The translations under genes and the position numbers were made by a program. From Rhizopus sp. PT2906 (lineage: Eukaryota; Mucoromycota; Mucoromycetes; Mucorales; Rhizopodaceae), in NCBI GenBank assembly GCA_025529335.1, contig JAMYHX010000214.1, positions 1 to 64,000 on the forward strand: a stretch of DNA of 64,000 nucleotides, written 5' to 3'. Position 1 is the stretch's first letter, and each line of letters opens with the position of its first letter. Below the pieces are notes generated by a model. That model made no database searches. It saw only the letters and a list, made by a program, of their open reading frames with translations, and had not been told where the DNA came from. Below, piece by piece: positions 21,567-32,294 of this stretch.

Positions 21567-22975
21567 TTATGCAGCAATCAAATTTTGCGTTGTCAGCTTT
21601 TGTTGCTTTTCTTCTTCTTCTTTTTGAGCTTCTAAGGCAGCCTTTGCATTCTTTCTTCTTTGTCTTTCTTCATAGCTTAAAATTAAGGGGATTAATACAT
21701 GTTGTTGTCTAGTAGATTAATAACTTACATCATTCTATTTTCAATAATCCGGTCAATGATATCTTGAGTGGTTAAAGTACTATTGGGACTAGAGATTTCT
21801 TTATAAATACCCCTGCTTTTGGGTAACTGTATGATATTAGATAAATAAAGTGGCACATTAAATCTAGCTTACTTCATAAGGGTCCTTTCCATCAATATCT
21901 GGCTCAGAAGATGTCGTGCCATGGACAACAACAGTCACATTATACTCTGTATTTAACACATCCTCTGTCACGCTGTAGGGTGCACCGATGATAACTTCAT
22001 CTACGTACTTTAGGAACAATTGAGTATATATGTAAAACATGTATCTATTCCACTTACACGACAAGCAAGCACACTTAAAGCGCGTTCATGAAGGTTCATT
22101 AAAGGATAGTTTATTCCTTTAATAGCATTTACGGTCTATAACGAATGATAAGTGTGATCTCTTCATATGACACTCGTTTTCTTTGTATTTACCTGATCAT
22201 CATGTACTCCCACGACCAGAAAATCCCCTTGTTCTTTAGCGCGCTTCAGGAATTCAATATGTCCAATATGGAACAAGTCAAATGTACCATCGACGTAAAC
22301 CACGCGATCTGTTGGCTTTGGTTCAACGCCCTTGTTTGAAAACTGCACGATTCGCTTAGACGTTGGTAAAAAATGAGATACTTTACTCTTGGGTGCACTG
22401 AATGGCTCGACTTCCTTTGGATCGACATCTCTGTGATGATTACGAGTCATCAAAAGCATACGACCGACAAGTTCTGTCGTTGAAACACCCTGTGTTCGTT
22501 TGCATTCTTTATAAAGTCCAGCATCCTTGACAGCTTGGTAACAATCCGTGCCATCGGCCATGGTGGTAATATCGTCACCATGTACACAAAAGTCAATATT
22601 GTATTTTTGAAGAATCTCGACAGTAGTGTTGTAAGGAGCGTTTGGAACAACTTCATCTACCCACTTACAAGCAGCAACAGCTGCATATCTGGTTTAAAGT
22701 AAGTTCATCTTTTACATTTCTTTCTTTCTTTCTTTTTACCGTTCTTGTTCTTTCATGACAGTAGGTCCTTTATTCTTTTCAATTTCAGCGTCAGAGTGAA
22801 CACCTACAACCAAGATGTCACCCATTTCTTTAGCTTGTCTTAGAGCATTAGCATGTCCATAGTGCATCATGTCAAAGCAACCATCAACCCAGACTCTAAA
22901 CTCTCTCTCTTCAGTTTTATGTGTATATAAAAGTCATAATATATATATATACCTAACAGGCTTTCTTTCAGTCAT
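21567..22975 (-). CDS. ECT1: Ethanolamine-phosphate cytidylyltransferase
   Basis: Seven exons (22975-22953, 22895-22740, 22688-22193, 22135-22058, 22007-21873, 21826-21729, 21675-21567) encode 364 aa with frame kept at every junction. The protein has two cytidylyltransferase domains in tandem, each with an HxGH motif (MMHYGHANALRQA and LFHIGHIEFLKRA), and the RTQGVSTTE motif closing the first one. This double arrangement is typical of the enzyme that makes CDP-ethanolamine from CTP and phosphoethanolamine, the rate-limiting step of the Kennedy pathway for phosphatidylethanolamine. It ends in a basic/acidic helical tail. Length fits the family. Confidence 0.93.
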
Positions 22976-24010
22976 TTTAATATATGAATATGATTGGCGA
23001 AAAAGAGAAAAAGAAAGAACAAAGATTTTTAGTCGGCGTACACTTTTTATGTATGCTTCAGGTACAACATAAACTCTAATTGTCCCTGCCTTTTACTTCA
23101 CACGTGAATTTTGACAGACAAAGAGAGACACTTTTCCCCAACTAATAAATAAAATCACGCGCAAACCACAAGACACGTCTTGTAACTAGACAATATATAG
23201 TAAAATATATTAATGACTTTATGATTTCAAAAGTACGACAAAGGGTCATTTGATGACGATGGTCCTTTCGGGGGAAACAGTTGGGGAACACAAGAGAGAG
23301 AAAGAAAAGTGTTTACCTCTTATTGGCTGGCTATCGAATAACACTAAACTGAAGCTTTTTAACCTAAAATTAGACCATTCAATTTAGGGCAAACCGATAT
23401 TCACTGATTGGTCTCTCTCTTGGTATATAAATAAAAGTTTTACAAGTAGGTGAGCTACAACCAATGTCAGTCATATGGCAGTACTCTTTGATTGATCATT
23501 TGCTGCAAACTCGATTCTCGCGGCAGAATAATTTTAGCGACTACTCTTTCTTATATATCGTGCAAGCAAAGTTCCCGATTAATATGAAAGAAGCTGTAGA
23601 ATATCTAGATGGAGTCTCATCTGGCACCATTTGTGAGAAATGGCTGACGAGAGAAAGAAAAGAGATTCTTTATATAGAGAGGGTGCACTGGGCAAGTAGA
23701 TAACGTTGAATATATATATTTCTCTTTATTGTCTATTGTGATTCATTCAACTTAGTCAAGAAAATACTAGTTGCGCTTCACTAATGAACTCTCTTGTGTG
23801 CTCCAAGGCATTTTTAACAAGTATTGTTTGTCGCTTAGAATTGATGATTAAGATAATCTTTCCTTTTCAATAGCTCAAAACACACCCTTTGTACTTGCAA
23901 CTATGCTTAACTTTATATCTTATTAAAAACCTTAAAGAATAAAGGAAATACCAAATTTAGATTGCTTCAATTAGCCAATAGGATCTTTTTCCTGTTCACG
24001 AAAAAAAAAA
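22976..24010. other. Divergent intergenic region between ECT1 and CDC6
   Basis: About 1 kb. It includes a small ORF with its own TATA box (listed separately), poly-T/poly-A runs and the CDC6 promoter at the right end. Nothing else is recognisable. Confidence 0.4.
23464..23703 (+). CDS. Possible small protein, unknown
   Basis: ATG 23464 opens 79 codons without introns. A TATATAAATAAA box starts about 42 bp upstream, the same spacing as at the aldo-keto reductase gene, and this is the first ATG after it. The product (KFPINMKEAVEYLDGVSSG) has no recognised domain. Chance is a real alternative, since TATA-like strings are common here. Confidence 0.22.
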   Translation: MSVIWQYSLIDHLLQTRFSRQNNFSDYSFLYIVQAKFPINMKEAVEYLDGVSSGTICEKWLTRERKEILYIERVHWASR

Positions 24011-24016
24011 ACGCGT
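24011..24016 (+). promoter_or_regulatory. MCB-like element upstream of CDC6
   Basis: A perfect ACGCGT lies 70 bp upstream of the CDC6 start codon, next to an A-run. ACGCGT is the MluI cell-cycle box bound by MBF (Mbp1/Swi6, Res/Cdc10), and the CDC6 orthologue of fission yeast (cdc18) is a classic MBF target. One site alone is weak evidence. Confidence 0.45.
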
Positions 24017-24085
24017 TCAAAATAGACTCGCTTTTTTTTTTTTCCTTTTACAGAAAATTTTTTTTTCTTGTTCCTGCAATATTAA

Positions 24086-25723
24086 ATGACGAGTAAGACC
24101 AAGATTATGCTTTTGAAATATAAAAAGAAAGCCAACACATAATACACAGATAACAAGAGGAAACAAGCTGCAATAGACGAAAATGATGGTGTGCCTTTAA
24201 AACGAAAGGCAACAGAACAACAATTCAATCAAAGTAAGAAAATATATGCATTTATAAACACCATTTGTTTTTTTTTTGCTAATGTCTTTTAAGAAACAGA
24301 AACAGCTAAAAAGGACATTCAAGATAAAACAAATATCTATCAAAGTGCAAAAACTATCTTTCGAAGAGCCGCTGTACCTTCTCGACTTATCGGCAGAGGA
24401 CAGGAACGAGAAACAATCAGTCAGTTTTGGAGAGATCACGTCTTGTCAAATAAACCTGGTTGTTTATATATCTCTGGAATGCCAGGCACAGGCAAGACAG
24501 CCATGTTGACTGAAGTGATGCGAACAATGGAAAATGAGATAGATCAACTAGATTTTACTGTTAAAACGGTCATGATTAACTGTATGAGCATGAAGGAACC
24601 CAAACAGATTTATGTTAAGCTAGTTGAATCATGGAAATCGACCAATGCGGTAGTGCAAGCTGATGTTATAAAGCAAGCGCATGAATTGATGAATGCCAAG
24701 AAGGATGTACTAAAGTATAAAGAAAAAAAAAAGATGAGAGAGAATATACATGATTGACCTTGTTAATAGTGTAGTTGTATTGGATGAAATCGATTCACTA
24801 AAGACAAAGGAACAAGATGTACTCTACAAAGTATTCGAATGGGCTTCTTTACCCAATTCAAGGCTGGTACTCATTGGTATTGCAAACGCGCTTGATTTAA
24901 CAGATCGCATCTTGCCTAGACTAAGAGCAAAAAACTGTAAGCGAGTGCTGCTTTAAAGAAACCTGGGCTTATATTTTATGATTTAGGTGAACCACAACTA
25001 TTAAACTTTAACCCATATACAGTTTCTGAGATATCCTGTATCATCAAAGATAGACTCTATTCACTCGTCGATAACCCAACTAAAGATACACCTCTTCCAC
25101 TTTTCCAACCAGCGGCCATAGAACTCTGTTCACGTAAAGTTGCTGCCTCCATGGGCGACCTTAGGACAGCTCTCGATATCTGTCGACAAGCCGTTGAGCT
25201 TGCCGAAATGGAACAAAAGAAATTGATCTTGTCAGATAAAAACCAAAATATACCAGAATCCAAAGTGACGATTGGACATGTTATGAAAGTACTGAATGTT
25301 GTCTTTGGCAATCCGACAGTACAGAAACTAAAGCAATTAAGCTTACCACAAAAAGTGGTATTAGTCGTATTTTCCATTATGCAGAAATCAAATAAACAGA
25401 TCACACTGGGAAAGGTAATAAAGGCAAGATAAGAAAAAAAAATATATAGGCTGACACGTTATATTCAGTTTCGTGAACAATACAGTTCTATCTTTACAGA
25501 CAATAGAGATAACCTCATCACGGGTGTATCCAGAACAGAACTAAATGATTTACTATCCATGTTGGAAACAGCGAGCATACTTAGCTTGGGTAAAAATAAA
25601 GAAGAAAGAGCAAGAAAGATACAGCTGCATGCACAAGAAAACGAGATCATACAGATGGTAGAAGACATGCCAATATTGAAAAATTGGATGATTGAAAGAC
25701 TTAAAGAACGCGGGCTTCAATAA
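24086..25723 (+). CDS. CDC6: Cdc6/Cdc18 replication licensing AAA+ ATPase
   Basis: Six exons (24086-24092, 24150-24233, 24294-24714, 24770-24936, 24987-25414, 25469-25723) encode 453 aa in phase; the first exon is only 7 nt. The short basic N-terminus (NNKRKQAAI, VPLKRKA) may be a nuclear signal. The AAA+ core has Walker A GMPGTGKT, Walker B VVLDEIDSL and a sensor-1 region (LVLIGIANALDLTDR). The C-terminal part is a winged helix (LNDLLSMLETASILSLG). Role: loads MCM2-7 onto origins with ORC and Cdt1. Orc1 is the nearest alternative, but the protein lacks a BAH domain and has the length of Cdc6. The last intron uses a 3'ss at TTCAG that restores FREQYSSIF. Confidence 0.9.
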
Positions 25724-25764
25724 ATTATTTTTTTTTTTTCTTTTCTTTACTATTTTTTGTTGTA

Positions 25765-27246
25765 ATGGAACAAGAGCAATCACAGGGATATAATGTGTTT
25801 GTTCCTGATTTCGATAAAGACCTAGTGTTGGCATCAACAACAGACGAACGATATAATGAATCTATTAGAGATTGTTTAGAAAAGGACCTGGATCTAATCC
25901 AACAACAAGTGAATCTAGATGTACAATCAGAACACAATAATTTCTTTAAAAATGCAAAATGGGCACCTGATGGCACTTATCTATTGACTAATTCAGCAGA
26001 CGATGTTGTTCGACTATTTTCTTTACCAAGCAACGTATACGAAGATACTGAAGACGGTCCACAGACCATGATACCCATCTTTGGTATACGAGAAGGAGAA
26101 TCAGTCTATGATTTTGACTGGTATCCTTTGATGAACTCACAAGGTACATTTGTTTTTATAAAAAGAAAGAAAAACAATCATTCAAAACAAAAAAATAGAT
26201 CCAGACACTTGTTGCTTCTTAACATCGGTTAGAGATCATCCCATTCAGCTTTGGGATCTAACTACGGCAACTGTAAAAAGAAAAGGACAAGCAATAAAAA
26301 AAAAAAAAGAGAGCTGACCTTGTTCTTATTAGGTGAGAGCATCCTATAGTGCAATTGATCATTGTGAGCGATATGTAGGTCCCAACGTACTATCATTTAA
26401 TCCTGATGGCACAAAGTAAAAAAAAAATACTAGAGACAAAAACAAGAGTGGCCCTATTGACATTGTTGTGTTGTAGAATCTACTGTGGATACGAAAACAT
26501 GATTGAAATATTTGATGTTCAGCGACCAGGCAGCGAATCAGACAAGATACCAACAGTTCCAACGCGTAAAAGCAAAAAGGGCCAAAAGGGAATCATCTCT
26601 TGTTTAGACTTTAGTTCGGATGGGCTATACGCTGCTGGTTCATATAGTCAATCGATTGCAATCTATGACCAGACCAACCATGAGCTTTGTCTAAAACTCG
26701 TAGGCTTTTCAGGAGGTGTAACCCAGGTAAAGTTTTCAAAGGATGATCGGTACCTCTTTTCAGTATCTCGACATACCAACAGTATATTGTGCTGGGATAT
26801 TCGTGATTCAGCAAATATACTGTTTGAGTTACCTCGGCCAGGCAAAACAAATCAAAGGATACATTTTGATTTGGATCCATCTGGAAAGCACTTGGTCACA
26901 GGAGATCAGTTTGGAAATCTGATAGCGTACGATATCTCGTCACCCGAGGAATACAAGCTGGTGAAATCAATGAAGGCACACGACGGTAAATTAAGCTTCT
27001 TTTTTTTTCCCTTACCACATCTATAACTAAGCCCTCTTTATAGACCTCATCTCATCTGCTACATTTAATCCAGTTTATCCATTGATTGCCACTTGCTCTG
27101 GACAGCGTAAATTTTCAATACCAATTGATAGTGAAGACGAAGAAGAAGAAGAAGAAGAAGACGTGATAGACAATACATTAAAGGTCTGGCGGGTGACAGG
27201 TCAATATGAATGGTTCAGTTATTTTATTTCTCAAGAGATTTCATAG
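25765..27246 (+). CDS. WRAP53/TCAB1-like WD40 protein
   Basis: Five exons (25765-26143, 26199-26272, 26333-26415, 26477-26985, 27044-27246) encode 415 aa in phase. After a short acidic N-terminus comes a WD40 propeller whose blades follow the WRAP53 pattern: NAKWAPDGTYLLTNSADD, SVRDHPIQLWDLTTATVRA, SYSAIDHCERYVGPNVLSF, GVTQVKFSKDDRYLFSVSRH. Near the end an EDEEEEEEED loop interrupts the last blade (LKVWRVTGQ). In animals WRAP53 guides scaRNAs and telomerase RNA to Cajal bodies; in fungi the role is little known. The stop codon lies inside the 3' end of the convergent PRPP synthetase gene. Confidence 0.8.
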
Positions 27247-28700
27247 GAAGGATCAAATAAAACACTGACACTTTCACCGAAATGAATTCTTCTAATTGCT
27301 TCTGCAAATAAGGGAGCCACCGGCAAGATTTGGATCTTGCTACACTTTTTCACGTGTTCATCCTGAGGCACACTGTCGCTGACAATGACATGGTCCAAAT
27401 GGCTTGAGTGGATACGATCGATTGCATCACCAGACAAGATGGCATGTGTGATTAGTGCATAAATCTTGACAGCGCCGTTTTCATGCAGCAATTTAGCGGC
27501 CTTTGTGATGGTGAAGGAAGTGTCTGCAATATCGTCAATTAAGATACAGACCTTATTACGGACATCGCCAACCAACATCAGGTCATGTTTTTGTGATTTG
27601 TCTGGACGACGGCGCTCTTTGTGGATCAATGCAAAGTCCATGTGTAATTTTTCTGCAATAGACGTAGCTCTAAAGAGAAAAGGATGAGCAACCCATGGCA
27701 AATTTGACTTTCTTACCTCTTTGCTCCACCTGCATCAGGAGACACAATAACCGCTTCTTTATAGTCTGGAATATTAAAATGTATATATTTGGCCATAGAA
27801 GGCAATGAAGACAGATTATCTACAGGGCAATCAAAAAAGCCTTGGAACTGTTCCTTATGAGTTAGTCTTTCATCTAGGAATGACGTTATTCTTTTTTTTT
27901 TTTTTTTTTTTTTACCTGAGGATCATGCAAGTCCATTGTGATGATATGGTCCGCACCTTAAACATGTATAAGTCAATGAGAAATAGCCTTTTTTTCTTGA
28001 TATTACCTGCACAAGTCAAAAGTTCGGCTATTAGGGTTCCAGATCTTACTACCCATTGCTTGTATCCATCATTATTTATGTTTCCATTCATATTTTGTTG
28101 ACAATTATTGTTATTATTGTTGTTACTATTGTTGTTACTATTGTTGTTACTATTGCTGTTATTTTTTATAATAGCTTGACGCGTTCCTAAGGAGATTTGT
28201 TGTTGTTGTTGTTGTTGCTCGGGCTGCTTTTGTTCGGGTTGCTTTTGCTTTTGTTTCTGCTGTTCGGGCTGCTTTTGCAATTGCTGTTCTAAAAAGAATG
28301 GATTTTCGTTTGTTGGGCTTGAAGGAGTAGTAGCAATAGGTGTTGAAGGTACGGTAATGGGTGGTGGTTTGATAAATGGAGCACCCGAGCGTTTGAAAGG
28401 TGCATCAGGTTGTCTCGAATAAGGAAAGAAAGGAATGACAGCAGTGACTTTACGAGCAGAAGCAGTTTTACAAGCTTGAATCATGATTAAAAGTTCAATA
28501 AAGTTATCGTTAACATGACCACATCCTGATTGAACAATAAAGACGTCTTGTTCACGTACACTAGCAAAAAGCTCTACGCTTGTTTCGTTATTGCTAAACT
28601 TTGATAAACGAGACTTTGCAGGTTCGATGCCTAGACGATCACATATTTGTTGTGTTAACTGAGGATGAGACGAGCCACTGAGGATAACAGGTCTTCTCAT
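27231..28700 (-). CDS. Ribose-phosphate pyrophosphokinase with long Q/N-rich insertion
   Basis: Four exons (28700-28007, 27956-27916, 27847-27717, 27669-27231) encode 434 aa in phase. Core motifs of PRPP synthetase are clear: FSNNETSVEL, VRSGTLIAELLTCAGADHII, MDLHDPQFQGFFD, SPDAGGAKR, the flexible-loop KERRR and the PRPP loop DDIADTSFT. The enzyme makes PRPP from ATP and ribose-5-phosphate for purine, pyrimidine, His and Trp synthesis. Between about residues 105 and 211 there is an insertion of Pro/Ser, Gln/Glu/Lys and Asn/Ser low complexity. Yeast Prs1 and Prs5 also carry insertions. The PRPP loop has Phe where most active enzymes have Gly, so this could be a regulatory paralogue. Confidence 0.88.
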
Positions 28701-29113
28701 AATTTTTATTTAATTTGGGAAAGAAAGAGAGTAATAGAGAAAGCCTCTTTTTTTTTGGAATAAAGTTGATCTATTTGTGTGACATTCATCACAGAGAGAG
28801 AAAGAGAAAGAGAAAGGGGGGACTACTATATTTGCATACCTTTCAATTCTGCTAATTGTGCATATTGAAGAGAAATTCGCTTGAAGAGTAAAAGGATCAT
28901 TTAGTGAATAATAATAATAAAGTAGTCGTATTTCTAAGATGAAACAAACAACACCAAATGTAGATGTGTGCATAAGATAAAAAAAATTCAGTTTAATAAA
29001 CACGAAACAGCAACAACAAAAGAAAAGTTGACAGGAAAATGATGCATTTATAGATTTTATCCCCTTTTTATATTTTATTTCTTTTTTTTTTTTTTTTCTC
29101 TTCATTTGTTGCC
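28701..29113. promoter_or_regulatory. Shared divergent promoter of PRPP synthetase and homeobox genes
   Basis: The 413 bp between the two start codons are A/T-rich with a GA-rich block (about 28793-28817) and long T-runs. No single element can be named. The minus-strand frame 28710-29165 is low-complexity and not a gene. Confidence 0.35.
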
Positions 29114-29676
29114 ATGGTAATACATTGTTATTATATTTATTGTTGTTGCTAGGATCATTTATCATTATCCTATTTTATATCCATGTATAGCCTCAAGTGT
29201 TTAAACCTGTCATTTTATTTCATGATCATTCTTACCCTTCAGATCTATCTGGTGTAACTCATCGAATTTATATACCTTATTATTGCAGTCCACTTATAGA
29301 GAAAAAGAAGGAGATGGTTCATTCGATGCTTAAATCAAATGGCAAGCTATGGTCTGAATACAGAATAGAGATGGATGATGATGACATAGGATCAATCAGT
29401 AGTCAGATAAAGAAAAAAAGACGTGGTAATCTACCAAAATCGATCACAGTCATTCTAAGACAATGGTTAATTGAACATTGTCATAATCCATATCCAACTG
29501 AATCAGAAAAAAAGGAATTGAAACAAAAGACTGGTTTAACATTAAATCAAATAAGCAACTGGTTCATTAATGCCAGGCGAAGATTATTACCACAGATAAT
29601 AGAAGGTAATAATTTCATATCTAAACTTTCTATACATGTCGCTAATCTTCAGTATAGGTTCAAAGCGCCATCATAG
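29114..29676 (+). CDS. TALE-class homeodomain transcription factor
   Basis: A tiny first exon (ATG at 29114-29116, context GCCATGG) joins 29191 onward, giving MPQVFKPVILFHDHSYP; the main frame has no ATG before residue about 45 and a stop just upstream of 29191. Residues about 75-140 form a TALE homeodomain: KKKRRGNLPKSITVILRQWL, the three-residue loop extension region HNPYPTESEKK, and recognition helix NQISNWFINARRR. TALE factors bind TGAC-like sites. The 3' end is uncertain: reading through gives a stop at 29676, while an intron from about 29607 would give a different short tail. The N-terminus is short compared with most members. Confidence 0.8.
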
Positions 29677-29798
29677 GAAGATACATTCTACAAGGAAATG
29701 AATACTCCTTTATGAATAAAAAGACATTTGTGGAGAGACAACAATGTTTTTTTTTTTTTCTTCTTTTTCTCTCTCTACTTTTTTCCCTTTCAGTCAAA

Positions 29799-30512
29799 AT
29801 GCTCCGTAAAGTGTCTCTTAATGCAAAAGCGTCTATCCCACTGGTCACTTCTTTGGAATCAGCAAGAAAAGAAAAAAAATCGGTTCGATTCAAAGATACA
29901 TTAGAAGATATTCGCATCTTTGTAAAGACAGATCAACCCACTGCCTGTCAAAGTAATCCTTCACCCTTTATTTCCTATACCCATCGCCTTCGCCGTACCA
30001 ATTGGCCTCATCACGGACATCCTGGTAGACCTATCGCCCTTGAGTCGATTAAACTCTCAAGGTCTGATCAATCGCATTTCCTCATCGGTCACTGTCAAGT
30101 AGCCAACATTGCTTATGAAAAGTTGGTCAAAGTTCGATACACTCTGGATAACTGGCAAACCTATCAAGAAGTCCATGCGGCCTATAAAGAGTCTATACTA
30201 GACAGTAAAGACAGATTCATGTTCAGAATCGATCTCGACGTCAATACAGTACGCCACATATCCTTAGCCCTTCAGTACCTCGTGAATGGTAAAGAGTATT
30301 GGGACAACAACCGTTGCCGTGATTATCGATTAGATATCGTCTCTAAAGCGTACATTGGTAAATCAATAGGCTGCAACAGTGATAGCGGTAGTAGCAGTTC
30401 CGATGATGAACCCGCTGATACAGACGACCTTATCATTACCTCACCATTACAATTAGAGTACTATCCCTTAAAGACAATTATTGTCAAAAGCACATGTATT
30501 ATTCATTTGTAA
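29799..30512 (+). CDS. CBM21 glycogen-targeting regulatory subunit of protein phosphatase 1
   Basis: One exon encodes 237 aa. ATG 29799 is preferred over the upstream in-frame methionine because the extra part is translated from a T-run. Residues 27-31 are KSVRF, an RVxF-type docking motif for PP1. Residues about 75-190 form a CBM21 domain (ALESIKLSRSDQSHFLIGHC, VANIAYEKLVKVRYTLDNW, LALQYLVNGKEYWDNNRCRD). This pair of features defines Gac1/PPP1R3-type subunits that bring PP1 to glycogen synthase. The protein is small, like animal PPP1R3C, not like the large yeast Gac1. A Ser/Asp-rich acidic stretch follows the domain. Confidence 0.9.
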   Translation: MLRKVSLNAKASIPLVTSLESARKEKKSVRFKDTLEDIRIFVKTDQPTACQSNPSPFISYTHRLRRTNWPHHGHPGRPIALESIKLSRSDQSHFLIGHCQVANIAYEKLVKVRYTLDNWQTYQEVHAAYKESILDSKDRFMFRIDLDVNTVRHISLALQYLVNGKEYWDNNRCRDYRLDIVSKAYIGKSIGCNSDSGSSSSDDEPADTDDLIITSPLQLEYYPLKTIIVKSTCIIHL

Positions 30513-30641
30513 ATAGTTTCATCATGTAGTCATAGAAACAAAAATAGCAATAAAAGAGACTATGTGTTTCATTATATTTCCTGAACTTTAGAAAACTATT
30601 TCATTCTGGACTGTTCCACAAATTATGCAATGTTTATATTG

Positions 30642-32020
30642 TTATGCATTTTTATTGGTTTTTACTTGTTTACGACGAACAGACACTGGTACAAATCCCA
30701 ACAGCTCCTTTTGAAGGTCTCTTAATTGTGGTTCAGCCGATATAGTTGCTACAACCGGCTTCTTCGGTTGCTCCTTTGCTTCATTCGATTCTTTGACTTG
30801 TGAATCATATTTTACAGGTGATGATGAATATGTCACAGGTGCTGCTTGATACTGTGAATGCTGAGGTTGTGGATAATGAGGCTGTGGATAATAATATTGT
30901 GGATATGCCATATACGGCTGTTGTTGTTGTTGCAGCTGTTGATAATTTGAAGGCAATGGCGGAGGTGGCGGTGGCACTCTGCCTCCATGTGCCTGTGGTG
31001 GAACTTGTGAGGCAAATGGTTTAGGTGGAGGTGGGCCAGGTGGCAAAGGAATTTCGTATTCATCATCAGATTCCGTCAGCTCTTTCTTTTTGTTTTCCTC
31101 TTTCTTTTGTTCAGACTCTGGTAAAGGTATTTGATCTTCTTCATTTTCATCTTCCTCAGTTTCAATGCCTTCTATACTACCAATACTATTTGTGTCGCTT
31201 GTATCACTCGATGTATCTGTCTCGCTTTCTGATCCAGTAGTCTCATCTTCGTCTCCATCGCTTTGATCTGCTGCTGTCCTTTTTGATGATGTGGCATCTG
31301 TATATGATATGAGTTATTGCCGTCTGTTACTATACCTTAACCTACCTTTCTTCTTTGCCGGCACAAACTTTCCGCTCTTTGGGTCATACACCAATTTCCT
31401 TGACTCTCCTTCATGCTTTCGTTCCTGTTCCTGCATACGTGCGAGATAAGCTGCTTGGGCCCTGGACAAGGCATTAGAAATCTATGGCTTTTATTTATCT
31501 CCTAGTATTACCCTGTGAGTTGGCTTCCAGCGTTCTGTTTATAGTGAATGATTGTTATTAAAATTGCATGGTTGATAATTTATTCCTTTTACCTTTTTGG
31601 CTTTTTCAATCTTGTTAGCCTCTGCTTTCAAATTATCTAAGCGTGCTTGATCCTGTTTACTCAATTGACCACTGCTGGCTATCATGTATAAAAAAAGTCA
31701 ACATGGGGAAGTTATTGCTATAATTGTGCAAATATACATGTACCTAAATGCTCTAATCTTGATATTTCACCTTTCACTTTGTTGACATCTTTCTTTGCCA
31801 AAACGCTTTCACGTGCACGTTTACGTTCTTCTTTATTCTTAAAGACCGGTTATTAACTATATTCACTTTTTCTTCCCTTCTTACTTTTTTAAGCTCTCTC
31901 TTTCGCTGCTTTTTACCTATTTATGCACACAATGTATATATTTAGTAAGTTATTGACTTTATAATTATGTTTATTACGTAAAGCATCTGCTGGATTAATG
32001 GATCGATTAGACTTTCCCAT
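30642..32020 (-). CDS. WBP11-like splicing factor
   Basis: Seven exons (32020-31978, 31916-31885, 31837-31744, 31678-31593, 31534-31512, 31461-31346, 31297-30642) encode 349 aa in phase. The N-terminus (MGKSNRSINPADALRKKQRK, then RELKKNKEERKRARESVL) matches the Wbp11 domain. The middle is acidic Ser/Asp/Glu-rich, followed by proline clusters (PLPPGPPPPKP, VPPPPPPLP) that would bind WW domains, and a Q/Y-rich tract. The conserved C-terminal box ATISAEPQLRDLQKELLGFV plus VSVRRKQ is also typical. The family works in pre-mRNA splicing in the nucleus, associated with PQBP1 in animals. Confidence 0.85.
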
Positions 32021-32120
32021 TATTATTCTGAGTATAGAAACAAAAGGAACCTTCACAATGTCATTTCATGGATTTAAACAGCAGATGTGACTGGTTATTG
32101 CAGTTCATCACTCCTCTTTA

Positions 32121-32152
32121 CAGTGCTTCCAATAAGCAATGTCGCAGCCAAT
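32121..32152 (+). repeat. Left terminal inverted repeat of the 3.2-kb element
   Basis: Begins CAGTGCTTCCAATAAGCAAT and pairs with 35287-35318. Preceded by TA. Confidence 0.8.
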
Positions 32153-32294
32153 CAGGATTGATGTCAAGGGCTAGTCACAATCGATGCCGTTGTCCAATCA
32201 AAATCAATCTCACATTTTCAGAATTCAAGCGTTGAAACAATTCTACGTTTAAATACAAAATATGATTTGCTATTATCTTCTTTTTATTAAGGTG

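Noticed and set aside
28080..28290. Short direct repeats considered as CRISPR or satellite
   Set aside because: They are trinucleotide-based codons for Asn, Gln and Ser within the PRPP synthetase frame.
28710..29165. 151-codon minus-strand frame upstream of PRPP synthetase
   Set aside because: Composition is Phe/Tyr/Lys from A/T runs. It lies in the divergent promoter and overlaps the homeobox start.
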